The position numbers and the translations under genes are program-made. DNA of 64,000 nucleotides from Streptomyces pseudovenezuelae (lineage in GTDB: Bacteria; Actinomycetota; Actinomycetes; Streptomycetales; Streptomycetaceae): the NCBI RefSeq assembly GCF_029892565.1, contig NZ_JARXVH010000002.1, forward strand, positions 124,001 through 188,000, given 5' to 3'. Positions within the stretch are counted from its first letter, which is position 1. Each line of letters begins with the position of its first letter. A model generated the notes under the pieces. That model searched no databases, was not told the origin of the DNA, and was given only the letters and a program-made list of their open reading frames with translations. Positions 33,149-41,796 of this stretch are shown here, in pieces.

Positions 33149-33304
33149 TCACTCCTGTTGCAGGACGAGCACCCGCATCGCCGCCTCAGCTGTGTCGATC
33201 AGGAAGCACTCGCGGCCCCGGCACGGCTGGCGCTCCTGGGCGGACTCCAGATGTCTGCTGACGGGCATGTCGAAGGGGAGGTCGAACGTGACGTCCTGAG
33301 GCAT
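33149..33304 (-). pseudogene. Remnant of a sesquiterpene synthase N-terminus
   Basis: A 51-aa frame starting MPQDVTFDLPFDMPVSRHLE, closely like the opening of Streptomyces sesquiterpene synthases (pentalenene synthase starts MPQDVDFHIPLP). It keeps a GGAAGG ribosome site six bases before the ATG at 33304. After about 25 residues the similarity ends and the frame stops at 33149; no DDxxD or NSE motif follows in any frame. Either a deletion relic or a short peptide gene derived from one. Confidence 0.45.
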
Positions 33305-33351
33305 GCGCTTCCTTCCGGGAAACGGCGATACAGAGCCCCCCGCCCTGCGAG

Positions 33352-33374
33352 CGGGTGGCCGAGACGGCCACCCG
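33352..33374. terminator. Hairpin downstream of the amidohydrolase gene
   Basis: Perfect CGGGTGGCCG-N3-CGGCCACCCG stem, about 110 bp past the amidohydrolase stop and before the terpene synthase remnant. Confidence 0.6.
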
Positions 33375-33482
33375 TGCATTCGAACTCAGCTTCTATGGCC
33401 GAAAGTTGAACCTCAAACCGGTACGAGGCTTCCCAGAACCTAAATGATCAACACGTGACCTGTCCGTGATCTGTGTTACTGC

Positions 33483-35117
33483 TCATGCCTCCTGAGCTGC
33501 GTATACTCGCGCGCCCCCCACGTATGTCCGCGCGACCCGCGCCTCCGCGATCGCCTCCGTCGGCCCGTCGAACGGATCGCGGTCCAGCATCACGAGATCC
33601 GCGAGGGCTCCCACCCGCACCTGCCCGGTGTCGTCGAGGTGGTTCACATACGCCGAGCCCGCCGTGTACGCCGTCAACGCCTCGGCGAGTCCGATGCGTT
33701 CGGCGGACAGGAACACCGGCGTGTCGCCACCGTCGGGCGCCACGCGGTTGACCGCGACATGGATTCCCTGGAACGGATCGGGGCTGCTCACGGGCCAGTC
33801 GCTGCCCGCCGCGAGCCGGGCGCCGGAGCGCAGCAGCGCCCCGAACGGGTACTGCCACGCGGCCCGTTCGGGCCCGAGGAAGGGAATGGTCAGCTCGTCC
33901 ATCTGCGGCTCGTGGGCCGCCCAGAGCGGCTGGATGTTGGCGATGGCGCCGAGCCGGGCGAAACGCGGCACGTCGTCGGGGTGGACGACCTGAAGATGCG
34001 CCAGGTGGGGCCGCGTGTCGCTCGGTCCGTTCGCGGCCCGCGCCGCCTCGATCGCGTCCAGTGCGTCGCGTACGGCACGGTCGCCGAGGGCGTGGAAGTG
34101 GCACTGGAAGCCGAAGGCGTCCAACTCGGTGACATATGCGGGGAGTTGATCGGCGTCGAGAAAGCTGGTGCCCCGGTTGGCGGTGGCGCAGCCGCACTTG
34201 TCCAGATAGGGGTCGAGCAGCGCGGCGGTCCCGGTCTCGGCGACCCCGTCCAGCATCAGCTTGACGCTGGACGCGCGGAACCGCCCGTGGCTCAACTCCT
34301 GCCGCTTCTCGACGAGTTCGGGAATCTGCTCGGCCCCGCGCTCGCGGTCCCACCACAGCGCCCCGACGACCCGCGCGGTGAGCAAGCCGTCCCGGGCCGC
34401 CGCGAGGTACGCCTCGGACGGGTCGTCCATACCGAGGAAGTCCCCGACGAGCGCGTCCTGCCAGGCCGTGATGCCGAGCGCGTGCAGATGGCGCTGCGCG
34501 TGCAGCAGGGCCGCCAGCCGGTCGGCCGGTGTGGCCGGCGGGGTGAGCCGCCCGACGAGCTGCATCGCACCTTCCTGCAGCGTGCCGCTCGGCTCACCGG
34601 CCGCGTCCCGCTCGATGCGCCCGTCGGCCGGGTCCGCGGTGTCGCGGGTGATGCCCGCCAGCTCCAGGGCACGGCTGTTGGCCCAGGCGCCGTGATGGTC
34701 GCGGTTGGGCAGGTAGACGGGCCGGTCGGGTACGACCGCGTCCAGGAGCTCCTTCGTCGGCACACCGCCCTCGAAGGCCTCCATCGACCAGCCGCCGCCG
34801 GTGATCCACTCCAGCTCCGGGTGGGCGTCGGCGTACGCGCGCACCGCGGCCACGGTCTCGGCGGCCGTCCGGGTCCCGGTCAGGTCGCACCGGGTGAGTT
34901 CGAGGCCGGCCGGCAGGGGGTGGACGTGCGCGTCCTGGAAGCCGGGCAACAGCAACCGCCCGGCCAGGTCGACGACTTCGGTGCGCGGCCCGGCGAGATC
35001 CAGGACCTCGTCGCGCCCTACGGCGACGATGCGGTCGCCGCTGACGGCCACGGCGGTCGCGGTGCGGCCCTCCGGGGTGAGGACGGGGCCGCCGGTGAAG
35101 AGAAGGTCTGCGTGCAT
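33483..35117 (-). CDS. YtcJ-like metal-dependent amidohydrolase
   Basis: A 544-aa amidohydrolase. Metal ligands are seen in FQDAHVHP (about residue 60), VKLMLDGV (candidate carboxylated Lys), FHALGDRAV, and GSDWPVSSPDPF with the last Asp; PLWAAHEPQMDE is typical of the YtcJ/N-substituted formamide deformylase group. It begins 10 bp after the APC permease stop on the same strand, so a permease plus hydrolase pair for an amide or amino-acid derivative is likely. Confidence 0.9.
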   Translation of the reverse strand: MHADLLFTGGPVLTPEGRTATAVAVSGDRIVAVGRDEVLDLAGPRTEVVDLAGRLLLPGFQDAHVHPLPAGLELTRCDLTGTRTAAETVAAVRAYADAHPELEWITGGGWSMEAFEGGVPTKELLDAVVPDRPVYLPNRDHHGAWANSRALELAGITRDTADPADGRIERDAAGEPSGTLQEGAMQLVGRLTPPATPADRLAALLHAQRHLHALGITAWQDALVGDFLGMDDPSEAYLAAARDGLLTARVVGALWWDRERGAEQIPELVEKRQELSHGRFRASSVKLMLDGVAETGTAALLDPYLDKCGCATANRGTSFLDADQLPAYVTELDAFGFQCHFHALGDRAVRDALDAIEAARAANGPSDTRPHLAHLQVVHPDDVPRFARLGAIANIQPLWAAHEPQMDELTIPFLGPERAAWQYPFGALLRSGARLAAGSDWPVSSPDPFQGIHVAVNRVAPDGGDTPVFLSAERIGLAEALTAYTAGSAYVNHLDDTGQVRVGALADLVMLDRDPFDGPTEAIAEARVARTYVGGARVYAAQEA

Positions 35118-35127
35118 GGTCCGTTTC

Positions 35128-36661
35128 CTAGTGGGGTGCCGGGAGCAGGTGCGGGGCGTCGGCGTCGGTGCCCTCGCCGGTGCGGAAGTACGGAGATCTG
35201 CGCACCCACTTGGACCACGCGGCGGCCACGAAGCCCGACGCGATCATCACCAGCGGGGTGAGCAGCAGGAACCAGCCGTTGTCCGCGCTGAGTTCGAGAT
35301 GGTCGGTGGAGGTGTAGAAGGACCAATGGTCGGTGGAGGTGTAGAAGGACCAGCCGAGGTAGCCGCCCAGGCCGAGCAGCGCGGCGGCGCTCAACGCCGG
35401 CAGCACCACCGCCCGTACGCCTTCCTTGAGGTCCTCGCGCAGCAGCGAGCGGAAGCGCACGGCAGCCGCCAGCGCGGTCAGCGCGTACGACAGGGCGACC
35501 ACGATCCCCACCGCGCTCACCGTCGCCATGATCAGGTCCGCGAGCCGGGGGATGACCAGGGCGAGCGCCGCGACCGCCGCCGCCAGCGCGCCGATCAGCA
35601 GGGTGCCGGCGGCCGGAGTCCCGTACCGCGGGCTGACCTTGGACCACACCGGCCCGAGCGTACGGTCCCGGCTCATCGCGAACATCGCGCGGGCCGTCGG
35701 GATCACTCCTGCCTGCAGCGAGGCGACCGCCGAGAACATCAGCGCCACCAGCGGCAGTGCGGCCAGCGGCTGGTCGGCCAGCCGGTCGCCGAAGAACGCC
35801 AGTCCCTCGGCGCCGTGCCCGACCAACTCCGGTTCGGACAGCACCCGTTGGAAGGCGACCGAGCCGAGCAGGAACAGCGCCAGCATGGTGAACAGGGTGA
35901 TGAAGCCGGCCCGGGAGGCGTCCCGCGGGTCGCGCACCTCCTCGTTGACGCTGAACGCGGCCTCGAAACCCCAGTAGCAGAACACCGAGAGCAGCAGCCC
36001 CTGCGCGAGGGCGGTGGCCGAGGGAATGGCGAACGGGTCGAACCAGCTCAGGCTGAAGGCGTGCGGGCCGGTGACGATGCCGTATCCGCAGAACCCCAGC
36101 AGGACGACGTACTCGAAGACCAGCAGCCCGCTCTGCAGGCGCGCGGCGGTGCGGATGCCGGTGACCGCGGTGAGCGTGACCGCGAGCAGGACCACGACGC
36201 CGATGGCGGTGGTCTGCGCGGTCGAGCCCGCGTCCAGGGTGAGCCCGCCCACCCGGTGCCTCGGCCTCGCCGGCCAGCTGGATCAGGGCCGAGCCGGTGA
36301 CCGCGGTCGTGTACGCGAGGAACGCCACCGTCGCCACGATGTTGACCCAGCCGACCATGAATCCGAGCCACGGACTGAGTGAACGGCCCACCCAGACATA
36401 GCCGTTGCCCGCGTTCGGCTCCACCCGGTTCAGCCGCGAGAATGCGCCCGCGATGCCCGCGATCGGCAGGAACGCCAGCAGCATGATCGCCGGCAGATGC
36501 AGCCCCACCACTCCGGCCGTGATGCCCAGGCCGATGCCGATGGTGGTGGTCGCGGCCGTGCTGGAGGCGGCGACGGCGACGCCGTCCAGGAGACCGAGGG
36601 ACCTGCGCAGCTCGGATTCCGGCCGCGCGGGTGGGTCGGCTCCGTAGGGCTTCTCGGTCAT
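35128..36661 (-). pseudogene. APC-family amino acid permease with a frameshift
   Basis: ATG 36661 (GGAG upstream) opens an APC permease (LRRSLGLLDGVAVAASSTAATTTIGIGLG, then IAGAFSRLNRVEPNAGNGYVWVG). Around codon 135 the frame breaks. The N-terminal part reads to QLAGEAEAP and the remaining nine or so helices continue in another frame from GGLTLDAGSTAQ to the stop at 35128. Removing one G from the GGG run at about 36251-36255 restores a continuous ~510-aa protein. This is a recent mutation or a sequencing error. It also contains a 9-residue tandem duplication near the C-terminus. Confidence 0.85.
35299..35352 (-). repeat. 27-bp tandem duplication in the APC permease
   Basis: Two perfect adjacent 27-bp copies encode WSFYTSTDH twice, in an extracytoplasmic or interhelical loop before the last helices. 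The frame is preserved. Confidence 0.95.
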
Positions 36662-36738
36662 GGCCGGGTCTCCGCTCGCACCTGGGGGGCCTGACAGGCC
36701 CCGGTGACCGCACATGAAACTGCCCGCGCACTTAACAG

Positions 36739-36753
36739 GTCAACGATGTTGTC
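36739..36753. promoter_or_regulatory. Candidate TetR operator between permease and tetR
   Basis: GTCAAC-N3-GTTGTC, a one-mismatch palindrome, lies in the 127-bp divergent gap between the APC permease and the TetR gene, within a larger GCCCGCGCAC...GTGCGGGC inverted arrangement (36722-36766). Confidence 0.45.
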
Positions 36754-36788
36754 ATAAGGTGCGGGCACCGGCCCCAGGGAGGCAGTCC

Positions 36789-37508
36789 ATGAGCGAGCGC
36801 GTCGTCCCGGCCGCCGACCGGCGGCGCAGGCGCCCCACCAAGGCGGGCGTCGTCCTGTCCGAGGAGCTGATCGTCGAGACGGCCCTGAGGCTGATCGAGG
36901 AGCACGGCGCCGACGCCCTGTCCGTGCGCCGTCTCGGCCGTGCCCTCGGCGCCGACCCCAGCTCGCTGTACCGCTACTTCCGCCACACCGACGACCTGCT
37001 GCTCGCCGTCGCCGACGAGCTCATCGGCCGTACCCTGCGCACCTGGTGCCCCACCGGCGACTGGCGTGCCGACCTGCGCGACCTCGGTCTGCGGATGCAC
37101 GCGGGCGCCCTCGCCCAGCCCAGGGCCGCCGTGCTCAGCTCGTACCGGGTGACCGGGCGGGTGCACGAGATCCAGGCCGTGGAGGCCATCCTCGGCGTGG
37201 TGCGCGGCGCCGGCTTCCCCGACCCCGAGGCCGTGCGGATCTACCACGCCTTCGTCGACCAGTGCCTCGCCTTCGGCGCCCTCGACTCGGCGAGCATCGC
37301 GATGCCGAAGACGGCCCGCGCGGCGGACGCGGACGTATGGCGGGCGACGTACGCCAGGCTGCCCGCCGCCACCCACCCGCACATCGCCGCCACCGCCCGC
37401 CACCTGGTCGCCGACATGCCACGCAGCTCGTACCCGGCCGCCCTGGACCTCCTGTTGAGCGCGGCGGCGGCACGGCTCGCGGAGATCCGGGCGGGGGAGG
37501 AGGGGTGA
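36789..37508 (+). CDS. TetR-family regulator
   Basis: A 239-aa TetR protein: LIVETALRLIEEHGADALSVRRLGRALGADPSSLYRYFRHTDDLLLAVADEL, with a TetR_C-type ligand domain. ATG 36789 has GGGAGG upstream. Divergent from the permease-amidohydrolase pair, which it probably represses. Confidence 0.92.
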   Translation: MSERVVPAADRRRRRPTKAGVVLSEELIVETALRLIEEHGADALSVRRLGRALGADPSSLYRYFRHTDDLLLAVADELIGRTLRTWCPTGDWRADLRDLGLRMHAGALAQPRAAVLSSYRVTGRVHEIQAVEAILGVVRGAGFPDPEAVRIYHAFVDQCLAFGALDSASIAMPKTARAADADVWRATYARLPAATHPHIAATARHLVADMPRSSYPAALDLLLSAAAARLAEIRAGEEG

Positions 37509-37603
37509 CGGTCACATCGCGGGGCGCCCGAGCGTCATCCCCGTGACAGCAGGTTGTCCGTGATCAAGCCATCGGTCCATCGGTCAGAGAAGGACGTACG
37601 ACA

Positions 37604-38068
37604 ATGAATCGGCCACCCGCGCGCGATCCCGAACAGCGCAAGCAGGACACGCTCCACCGACTCGAACACGACGAGGACGTCTGGGTCGCCACCGCGGCGC
37701 CCGACGGCGGCACGCCGTACCTCGTCCCGCTCTCCTTCCGCTGGGACGGTTCGACGCTGCTGCTCGCCACCCCGGCCACCAGCCCCACCGGCCGCAACCT
37801 CAAGGCGACCGGCGTCACGCGCCTCGGTGTCGGCCCGACCCGGGACGTGGTCATGATCGAGGGCACGGTCGAGACGCTGGCCCCCGCGGACCTGTCCGAG
37901 CGGGAGGGCGACCTGTTCGCGGCGAAGTGCGGCTTCGATCCACGCCGACTCACCACCTCCTACCTGTACTTCAGGGTGTTCCCGCAGCGCGTGCAGGCCT
38001 GGCGGGAGGCGGACGAACTGGACGGGCGTGAGCTGATGCGGGCCGGGAAGTGGCTGGTCGCCGACTGA
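37604..38068 (+). CDS. PPOX-class split-barrel flavin/F420-binding protein
   Basis: A 154-aa split beta-barrel protein: EDVWVATAAPDGGTPYLVPLSFRWDGSTLLLATPATSPTGRNLKATGVTRLGVG and VVMIEGTVE. This matches pyridoxamine-5'-phosphate-oxidase-like proteins that bind FMN, heme or F420. Substrate unknown. GAAGGAC lies just before the ATG. A hairpin follows the stop. Confidence 0.88.
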   Translation: MNRPPARDPEQRKQDTLHRLEHDEDVWVATAAPDGGTPYLVPLSFRWDGSTLLLATPATSPTGRNLKATGVTRLGVGPTRDVVMIEGTVETLAPADLSEREGDLFAAKCGFDPRRLTTSYLYFRVFPQRVQAWREADELDGRELMRAGKWLVAD

Positions 38069-38076
38069 TACCGCCT

Positions 38077-38096
38077 CCGGAGGACCGCTCCTCCGG
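38077..38096. terminator. Hairpin between convergent PPOX-like and DUF4235 genes
   Basis: Perfect CCGGAGGA-N4-TCCTCCGG stem between the two stop codons. Confidence 0.8.
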
Positions 38097-38100
38097 CCGG

Positions 38101-38412
38101 TCAGTCCCTGCCGCCCTTGGCGTCGCCCGGCCAGACGCCGGTTCGGCGCTCGACGGCCGTCGCGCCCGCGCGGTCCGCCGCGCTGCGGGCCACGGCGAAC
38201 AGGGCGCCCTGGATCGCGGCGGCCACCAGGACCTCCGTCCAGCCACGGTCCCGGTCCAGCGCGTCGGGTGCGTTGTCCTCCTGCCGGATCGCCTTCCACG
38301 TCTTCTGGAAGGCGAGGCCGGCCAGCGTCCCGCTCACCCAGCCCAGCGCGAAGCCGAGTGGCTTGTAACCGAGGGGGAGTTTCAGCTTCTTCTGCTTCAT
38401 CGTCTTGGCCAC
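38101..38412 (-). CDS. DUF4235 membrane protein
   Basis: A 103-aa protein: YKPLGFALGWVSGTLAGLAFQKTWKAIRQEDNAPDALDRDRGWTEVLVAAAIQGALFAVARSAADRAGA. DUF4235 proteins are small actinobacterial membrane proteins with two hydrophobic segments and no known role. GTG 38412 has AAGGAG eight bases upstream. Confidence 0.88.
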   Translation of the reverse strand: MAKTMKQKKLKLPLGYKPLGFALGWVSGTLAGLAFQKTWKAIRQEDNAPDALDRDRGWTEVLVAAAIQGALFAVARSAADRAGATAVERRTGVWPGDAKGGRD

Positions 38413-38541
38413 GTGTCTCTCCTTCGAGTGGTCGATGCCGACGGTGTCACCGAAGCCGAGTGTCCGGAAGAGGCTGTGGGCACACCCGTCTCCCGGGATC
38501 CCGGCGCGTGTGAGCCGCGCGCTCAGGGGCAGTCGGCGAGG

Positions 38542-39570
38542 GTGACTGGGACAGCGTCTGCACAGCAACCCGAAAAAACATCCGATAAGGCACCCGAGGA
38601 AACACCCGAGGAAACGCCCGCGAAGAACTCCGACCGCAGGACCCGCGTCACCGTCCTGGTGGCGCTCGCCGCCAACCTGGTGATCGCCGTGGCCAAGGCG
38701 GTCGGCGGACTGCTCGCCGGTTCGCCGGCCCTGCTGTCGGAGGCCGCCCACTCCGTGGCCGACAGCCTGAACGAGGTCTTCCTGCTGGCCGCGCTGCGCC
38801 GCAGCCGCCGCCCCGCCGACCGGCGCCACCCCTTCGGCTACGGCAAGGAACGCTTCTTCTGGTCGCTCCTCGCCGCCGTCGGGATCTTCGTGATGGGCGG
38901 CTGCTTCTCCTTCTTCCAGGGCTTCGAGGCCCTGAGGAACGGCGCCGAGGAGAAGCACAGCGGCTATGTGATGGGCCTGATCGTCCTGGGTGTCGCCTTC
39001 GTCGCCGAGGGCCTCTCGCTGGTCAGGGCGCTGCACCAGGCGCACCGGCAGGGCGGCCGGAGCGGACTGCGCGACCCGGCGCTGCGCACGGTCATCGCCG
39101 AGGACGGGACGGCGGTGCTCGGTGTGACGCTGGCCGCCGCCGGGATGGCGCTGCACATGGTCACCGGGCAGGTGGCGTGGGAGGCGTCGGCCTCGATGGC
39201 GATCGGTGCGCTGCTCGTCTTCGTCGCCTACCGCCTGGGCAGCGACGCCCGTGACCAACTGATCGGCGAGGCCGCGGACCCGGAGGCGGCGGACCGGATC
39301 CGGGAACTGCTGGAGGAGCAGCCCGAGATCGACAGCGTGGAGGCCCTGTTCACGATGAAGACGGGCCTCGACAGCGCGCTGGTGGCGGCCCGGGTGGATC
39401 TGGTGGGCGGCCTGGACAGCGAGGTGGTCGAGGAGGTCGCCGTCCGGATCAAGCAGACCATCTCTGACGCCGTGTCCGAGGCGGACCAGATCTTCCTGGA
39501 CATCACCGACCGGCAGGCCCGGGAGGCAGAGGAGAGCCCCGCCGCGACGGGGGAACGCGGCGGGGCCTGA
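38542..39570 (+). CDS. Cation diffusion facilitator (CDF) transporter
   Basis: A 342-aa CDF-type efflux protein for divalent metals. About five to six membrane helices begin with VTVLVALAANLVIAVAKAVGGLLAGSPALLSEAAHSVADSLNEVFLL, where the H-x-x-x-D site (AAHSVADS) binds metal. RHPFGYGKERFFWSL follows, and the C-terminal cytoplasmic domain has DSVEALFTMKTGLDSALVAARVDL. GTG 38542 is the best start; the first 30 residues are repetitive (PEETPEETP). Metal specificity cannot be read. Confidence 0.9.
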   Translation: MTGTASAQQPEKTSDKAPEETPEETPAKNSDRRTRVTVLVALAANLVIAVAKAVGGLLAGSPALLSEAAHSVADSLNEVFLLAALRRSRRPADRRHPFGYGKERFFWSLLAAVGIFVMGGCFSFFQGFEALRNGAEEKHSGYVMGLIVLGVAFVAEGLSLVRALHQAHRQGGRSGLRDPALRTVIAEDGTAVLGVTLAAAGMALHMVTGQVAWEASASMAIGALLVFVAYRLGSDARDQLIGEAADPEAADRIRELLEEQPEIDSVEALFTMKTGLDSALVAARVDLVGGLDSEVVEEVAVRIKQTISDAVSEADQIFLDITDRQAREAEESPAATGERGGA

Positions 39571-39598
39571 CGCACGCGTGCCCGGGGACACCCGGGTC

Positions 39599-39648
39599 AT
39601 GCACCCCTGTCCGAAATTTTTTTTCGGAACCTGGTCAGGGGGTGTGCG
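39599..39648. terminator. Large bidirectional terminator with T-run
   Basis: TGCACCCCTG and CAGGGGGTGTGC flank an inner TCCGAA...TTCGGA hairpin with eight consecutive Ts, between the converging CDF and Ddn-like genes. One of the few T-rich terminators in the window. Confidence 0.8.
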
Positions 39649-39660
39649 TCCGAACTCGGA

Positions 39661-40113
39661 TCACGCGTTCCCGGCGCCCGGTTCGAGAACGAAGACGGGA
39701 ATCTGCCGGTCCGTCTTCTTCTGGTAGTCGGCGTACGGCGGATAGGCCGCGACGGCGCGCTCCCACCACTCGGCCTTCTCCGCACCGGTGACCTCGCGGG
39801 CCGTCATGTCCACCGGCTCCGGCCCGTCCTGGAGCTCCACGTGCGGGTCGCCCTTGATGTTGTGGTACCAGACCGGGTGCTTGGGCGCCCCGCCCTGAGA
39901 GGCCACCACGGCGTACCGACCGTCGTGCTCGACGCGCATCAGCGGCGTCTTGCGGATCTTGCCGCTCTTGGCGCCGCGGGTCGTGAGCACGATCACCGGC
40001 AGGCCGGTGTCCCGCAGGGTGTTCCCCTTGGCGCCGCCGGAGCTCTCGAACAGCTCCACCTGGTCACGCACCCACTGCGCCGGGCTGGGTTCGTACTCGC
40101 CCTCAAGAGGCAT
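39661..40113 (-). CDS. Ddn-like deazaflavin (F420)-dependent nitroreductase-family protein
   Basis: A 150-aa split-barrel protein: [61 protein letters not shown]. The [12 protein letters not shown] and PVWYHNI segments are hallmarks of the Ddn family that reduces substrates with F420H2. Physiological substrate unknown. Confidence 0.93.
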   Translation of the reverse strand: MPLEGEYEPSPAQWVRDQVELFESSGGAKGNTLRDTGLPVIVLTTRGAKSGKIRKTPLMRVEHDGRYAVVASQGGAPKHPVWYHNIKGDPHVELQDGPEPVDMTAREVTGAEKAEWWERAVAAYPPYADYQKKTDRQIPVFVLEPGAGNA

Positions 40114-40323
40114 GGCATCCGTCCCATCGTCGTGTCTACGGGTTTCTTCCGCTCCGCTTCAACAGCGTCGCGTGCGGTAATCATCCCTACCGCATGCCGC
40201 TTCCCCCGCACTGCATCGGCGGCACCCGTACGGCCGATGCCGTGACCGGTTTTCGATTCCTGAGCGATCATCCCCGGCCAGAAAACCTCCGTCACCGATC
40301 TGGCCGAACTTGTCGTCGTCCCA

Positions 40324-40342
40324 TAGATGCCTGGGGCATCTA
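40324..40342. promoter_or_regulatory. Perfect palindrome upstream of the CYP105-like gene
   Basis: TAGATGCC-N3-GGCATCTA (8+3+8) is 44 bp before the P450 start in a 272-bp gap with no gene. A repressor of the P450-ferredoxin pair is expected to bind it; the cognate factor is not known. Confidence 0.65.
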
Positions 40343-40385
40343 ATGAAGATCTGCACGACGCACCCTTCGTCTGCGAGGTCTCCCC

Positions 40386-41585
40386 ATGACGGAAACGGAA
40401 CCCGTCGCCTTCCCCCAGGACCGGACCTGTCCCTACCACCCGCCCACGGCGTACGACCCGCTGCGCACCGACCGCCCGCTGACCCGGATCACCCTCTACG
40501 ACGGCCGAAAGGCCTGGCTGGTCACGGGACACACGCTTGCCCGGAGCCTGCTCGCCGACCAGCGTCTGTCCAGCGACCGTTCCCACCCCGACTTCCCGGC
40601 GCCCAACATTCGCTTCACCGCGGCCAAGAACCGGAAGGTCGCGCTGCTCGGCTTCGACGACCCCGAGCACCGCACGCAGCGGCGGATGATGGTCCCCAGT
40701 TTCACCCTCCGGCGGGCCGCCGCACTGCGCCCGGAGATCCAGCGGATCGTGGACGAACGCCTCGACGCGATGATCGCGCAGGGACCGCCCGGCGAGCTGG
40801 TGAGCGCCTTCGCGCTGCCCGTGCCGTCGATGGTGATCTGCGCGCTGCTCGGCGTCCCCTACGCCGACCACGAGTTCTTCGAGGGGCAGTCGCGCCGGCT
40901 GCTGCGCGGCCCGAAGGTCTCCGACGTACAGGACGCCCGCGATCAACTGGACGCGTACTTCGCGCAGTTGATCGACACGAAGCTGAAGCAGTCGGAGCCC
41001 GGTGACGGCGTGCTGGACGAACTCGTCCACGAGAAACTGCGCGAGGGCGAGCTGGACCGCCGTGAGGTCATGTCGTTCGCGACCATCCTGCTGATCGCGG
41101 GGCACGAGACGACGGCCAACATGATCTCGCTCGGCACCTTCGCGCTGCTCCAACACCCCGAGCGCCTCGCCGAATTGCGTGCGCGGCCCGAGCTGCTGCC
41201 CGACGCGGTCGAGGAGCTGATGCGCATGCTGTCGATCGCCGACGGACTGCTGCGCCGGGCCACCGAGGACATCGAGGCGGGCGGCACGACCATCAGGGCC
41301 GGCGACCCGGTGCTCTTCTCGACCTCGGTCATCAACCGCGACGCCGACGTCTACGAGGACCCCGACACCTTCGACTGGCACCGGCCGAACCGCCACCATG
41401 TCGCCTTCGGCTTCGGCATCCACCAGTGCCTCGGCCAGAACCTGGCCCGCGCCGAACTCGAGATCGCCCTGCGCACCCTCTTCGAGCGGCTGCCCACCCT
41501 GCGCCTGGCCGTCCCGGCGGAGGAGATCCCCTTCAAGCCCGGCGACACGATCCAGGGGATGCTGGAACTCCCCGTGACCTGGTAA
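40386..41585 (+). CDS. Cytochrome P450 (CYP105-like)
   Basis: A 399-aa class I P450. It opens FPQDRTCPYHPPTAYDPLR, as in CYP105 enzymes. The I-helix is LLIAGHETTANM, the K-helix EELMR keeps ExxR, and the heme loop is AFGFGIHQCLGQNLAR. The ferredoxin gene follows 13 bp downstream as its likely electron donor. CYP105 enzymes act on xenobiotics or secondary metabolites; the substrate cannot be inferred. Confidence 0.95.
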   Translation: MTETEPVAFPQDRTCPYHPPTAYDPLRTDRPLTRITLYDGRKAWLVTGHTLARSLLADQRLSSDRSHPDFPAPNIRFTAAKNRKVALLGFDDPEHRTQRRMMVPSFTLRRAAALRPEIQRIVDERLDAMIAQGPPGELVSAFALPVPSMVICALLGVPYADHEFFEGQSRRLLRGPKVSDVQDARDQLDAYFAQLIDTKLKQSEPGDGVLDELVHEKLREGELDRREVMSFATILLIAGHETTANMISLGTFALLQHPERLAELRARPELLPDAVEELMRMLSIADGLLRRATEDIEAGGTTIRAGDPVLFSTSVINRDADVYEDPDTFDWHRPNRHHVAFGFGIHQCLGQNLARAELEIALRTLFERLPTLRLAVPAEEIPFKPGDTIQGMLELPVTW

Positions 41586-41598
41586 GAGGCTGACGGCC

Positions 41599-41793
41599 AT
41601 GCACATCGACATCGACAAGGACGTCTGTATCGGCGCCGGCCAGTGCGCCCTGGCCGCCCCGAAGGTCTTCACCCAGGACGACGACGGATTCAGCGCGCTG
41701 CTGCCGGGCCGCGAGGACGGCGGCGCAGACCCGATGGTGCGGGAGGCCGCCCGGGCCTGCCCGGTGAGTGCGATCGCCGTGTCGGACGACTGA
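41599..41793 (+). CDS. 3Fe-4S ferredoxin
   Basis: A 64-aa ferredoxin with CIGAGQCALAAPKVF and a later RACPVSAI, giving three cluster Cys (C-x5-C...C-P) as in P450-linked 3Fe-4S ferredoxins. Cotranscribed with the P450; it ends 3 bp from the converging TetR stop. Confidence 0.95.
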   Translation: MHIDIDKDVCIGAGQCALAAPKVFTQDDDGFSALLPGREDGGADPMVREAARACPVSAIAVSDD

Positions 41794-41796
41794 GGT

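Noticed and set aside
33639..35261. 540-aa plus frame over the amidohydrolase
   Set aside because: Arg/Gly-rich shadow without homology features.
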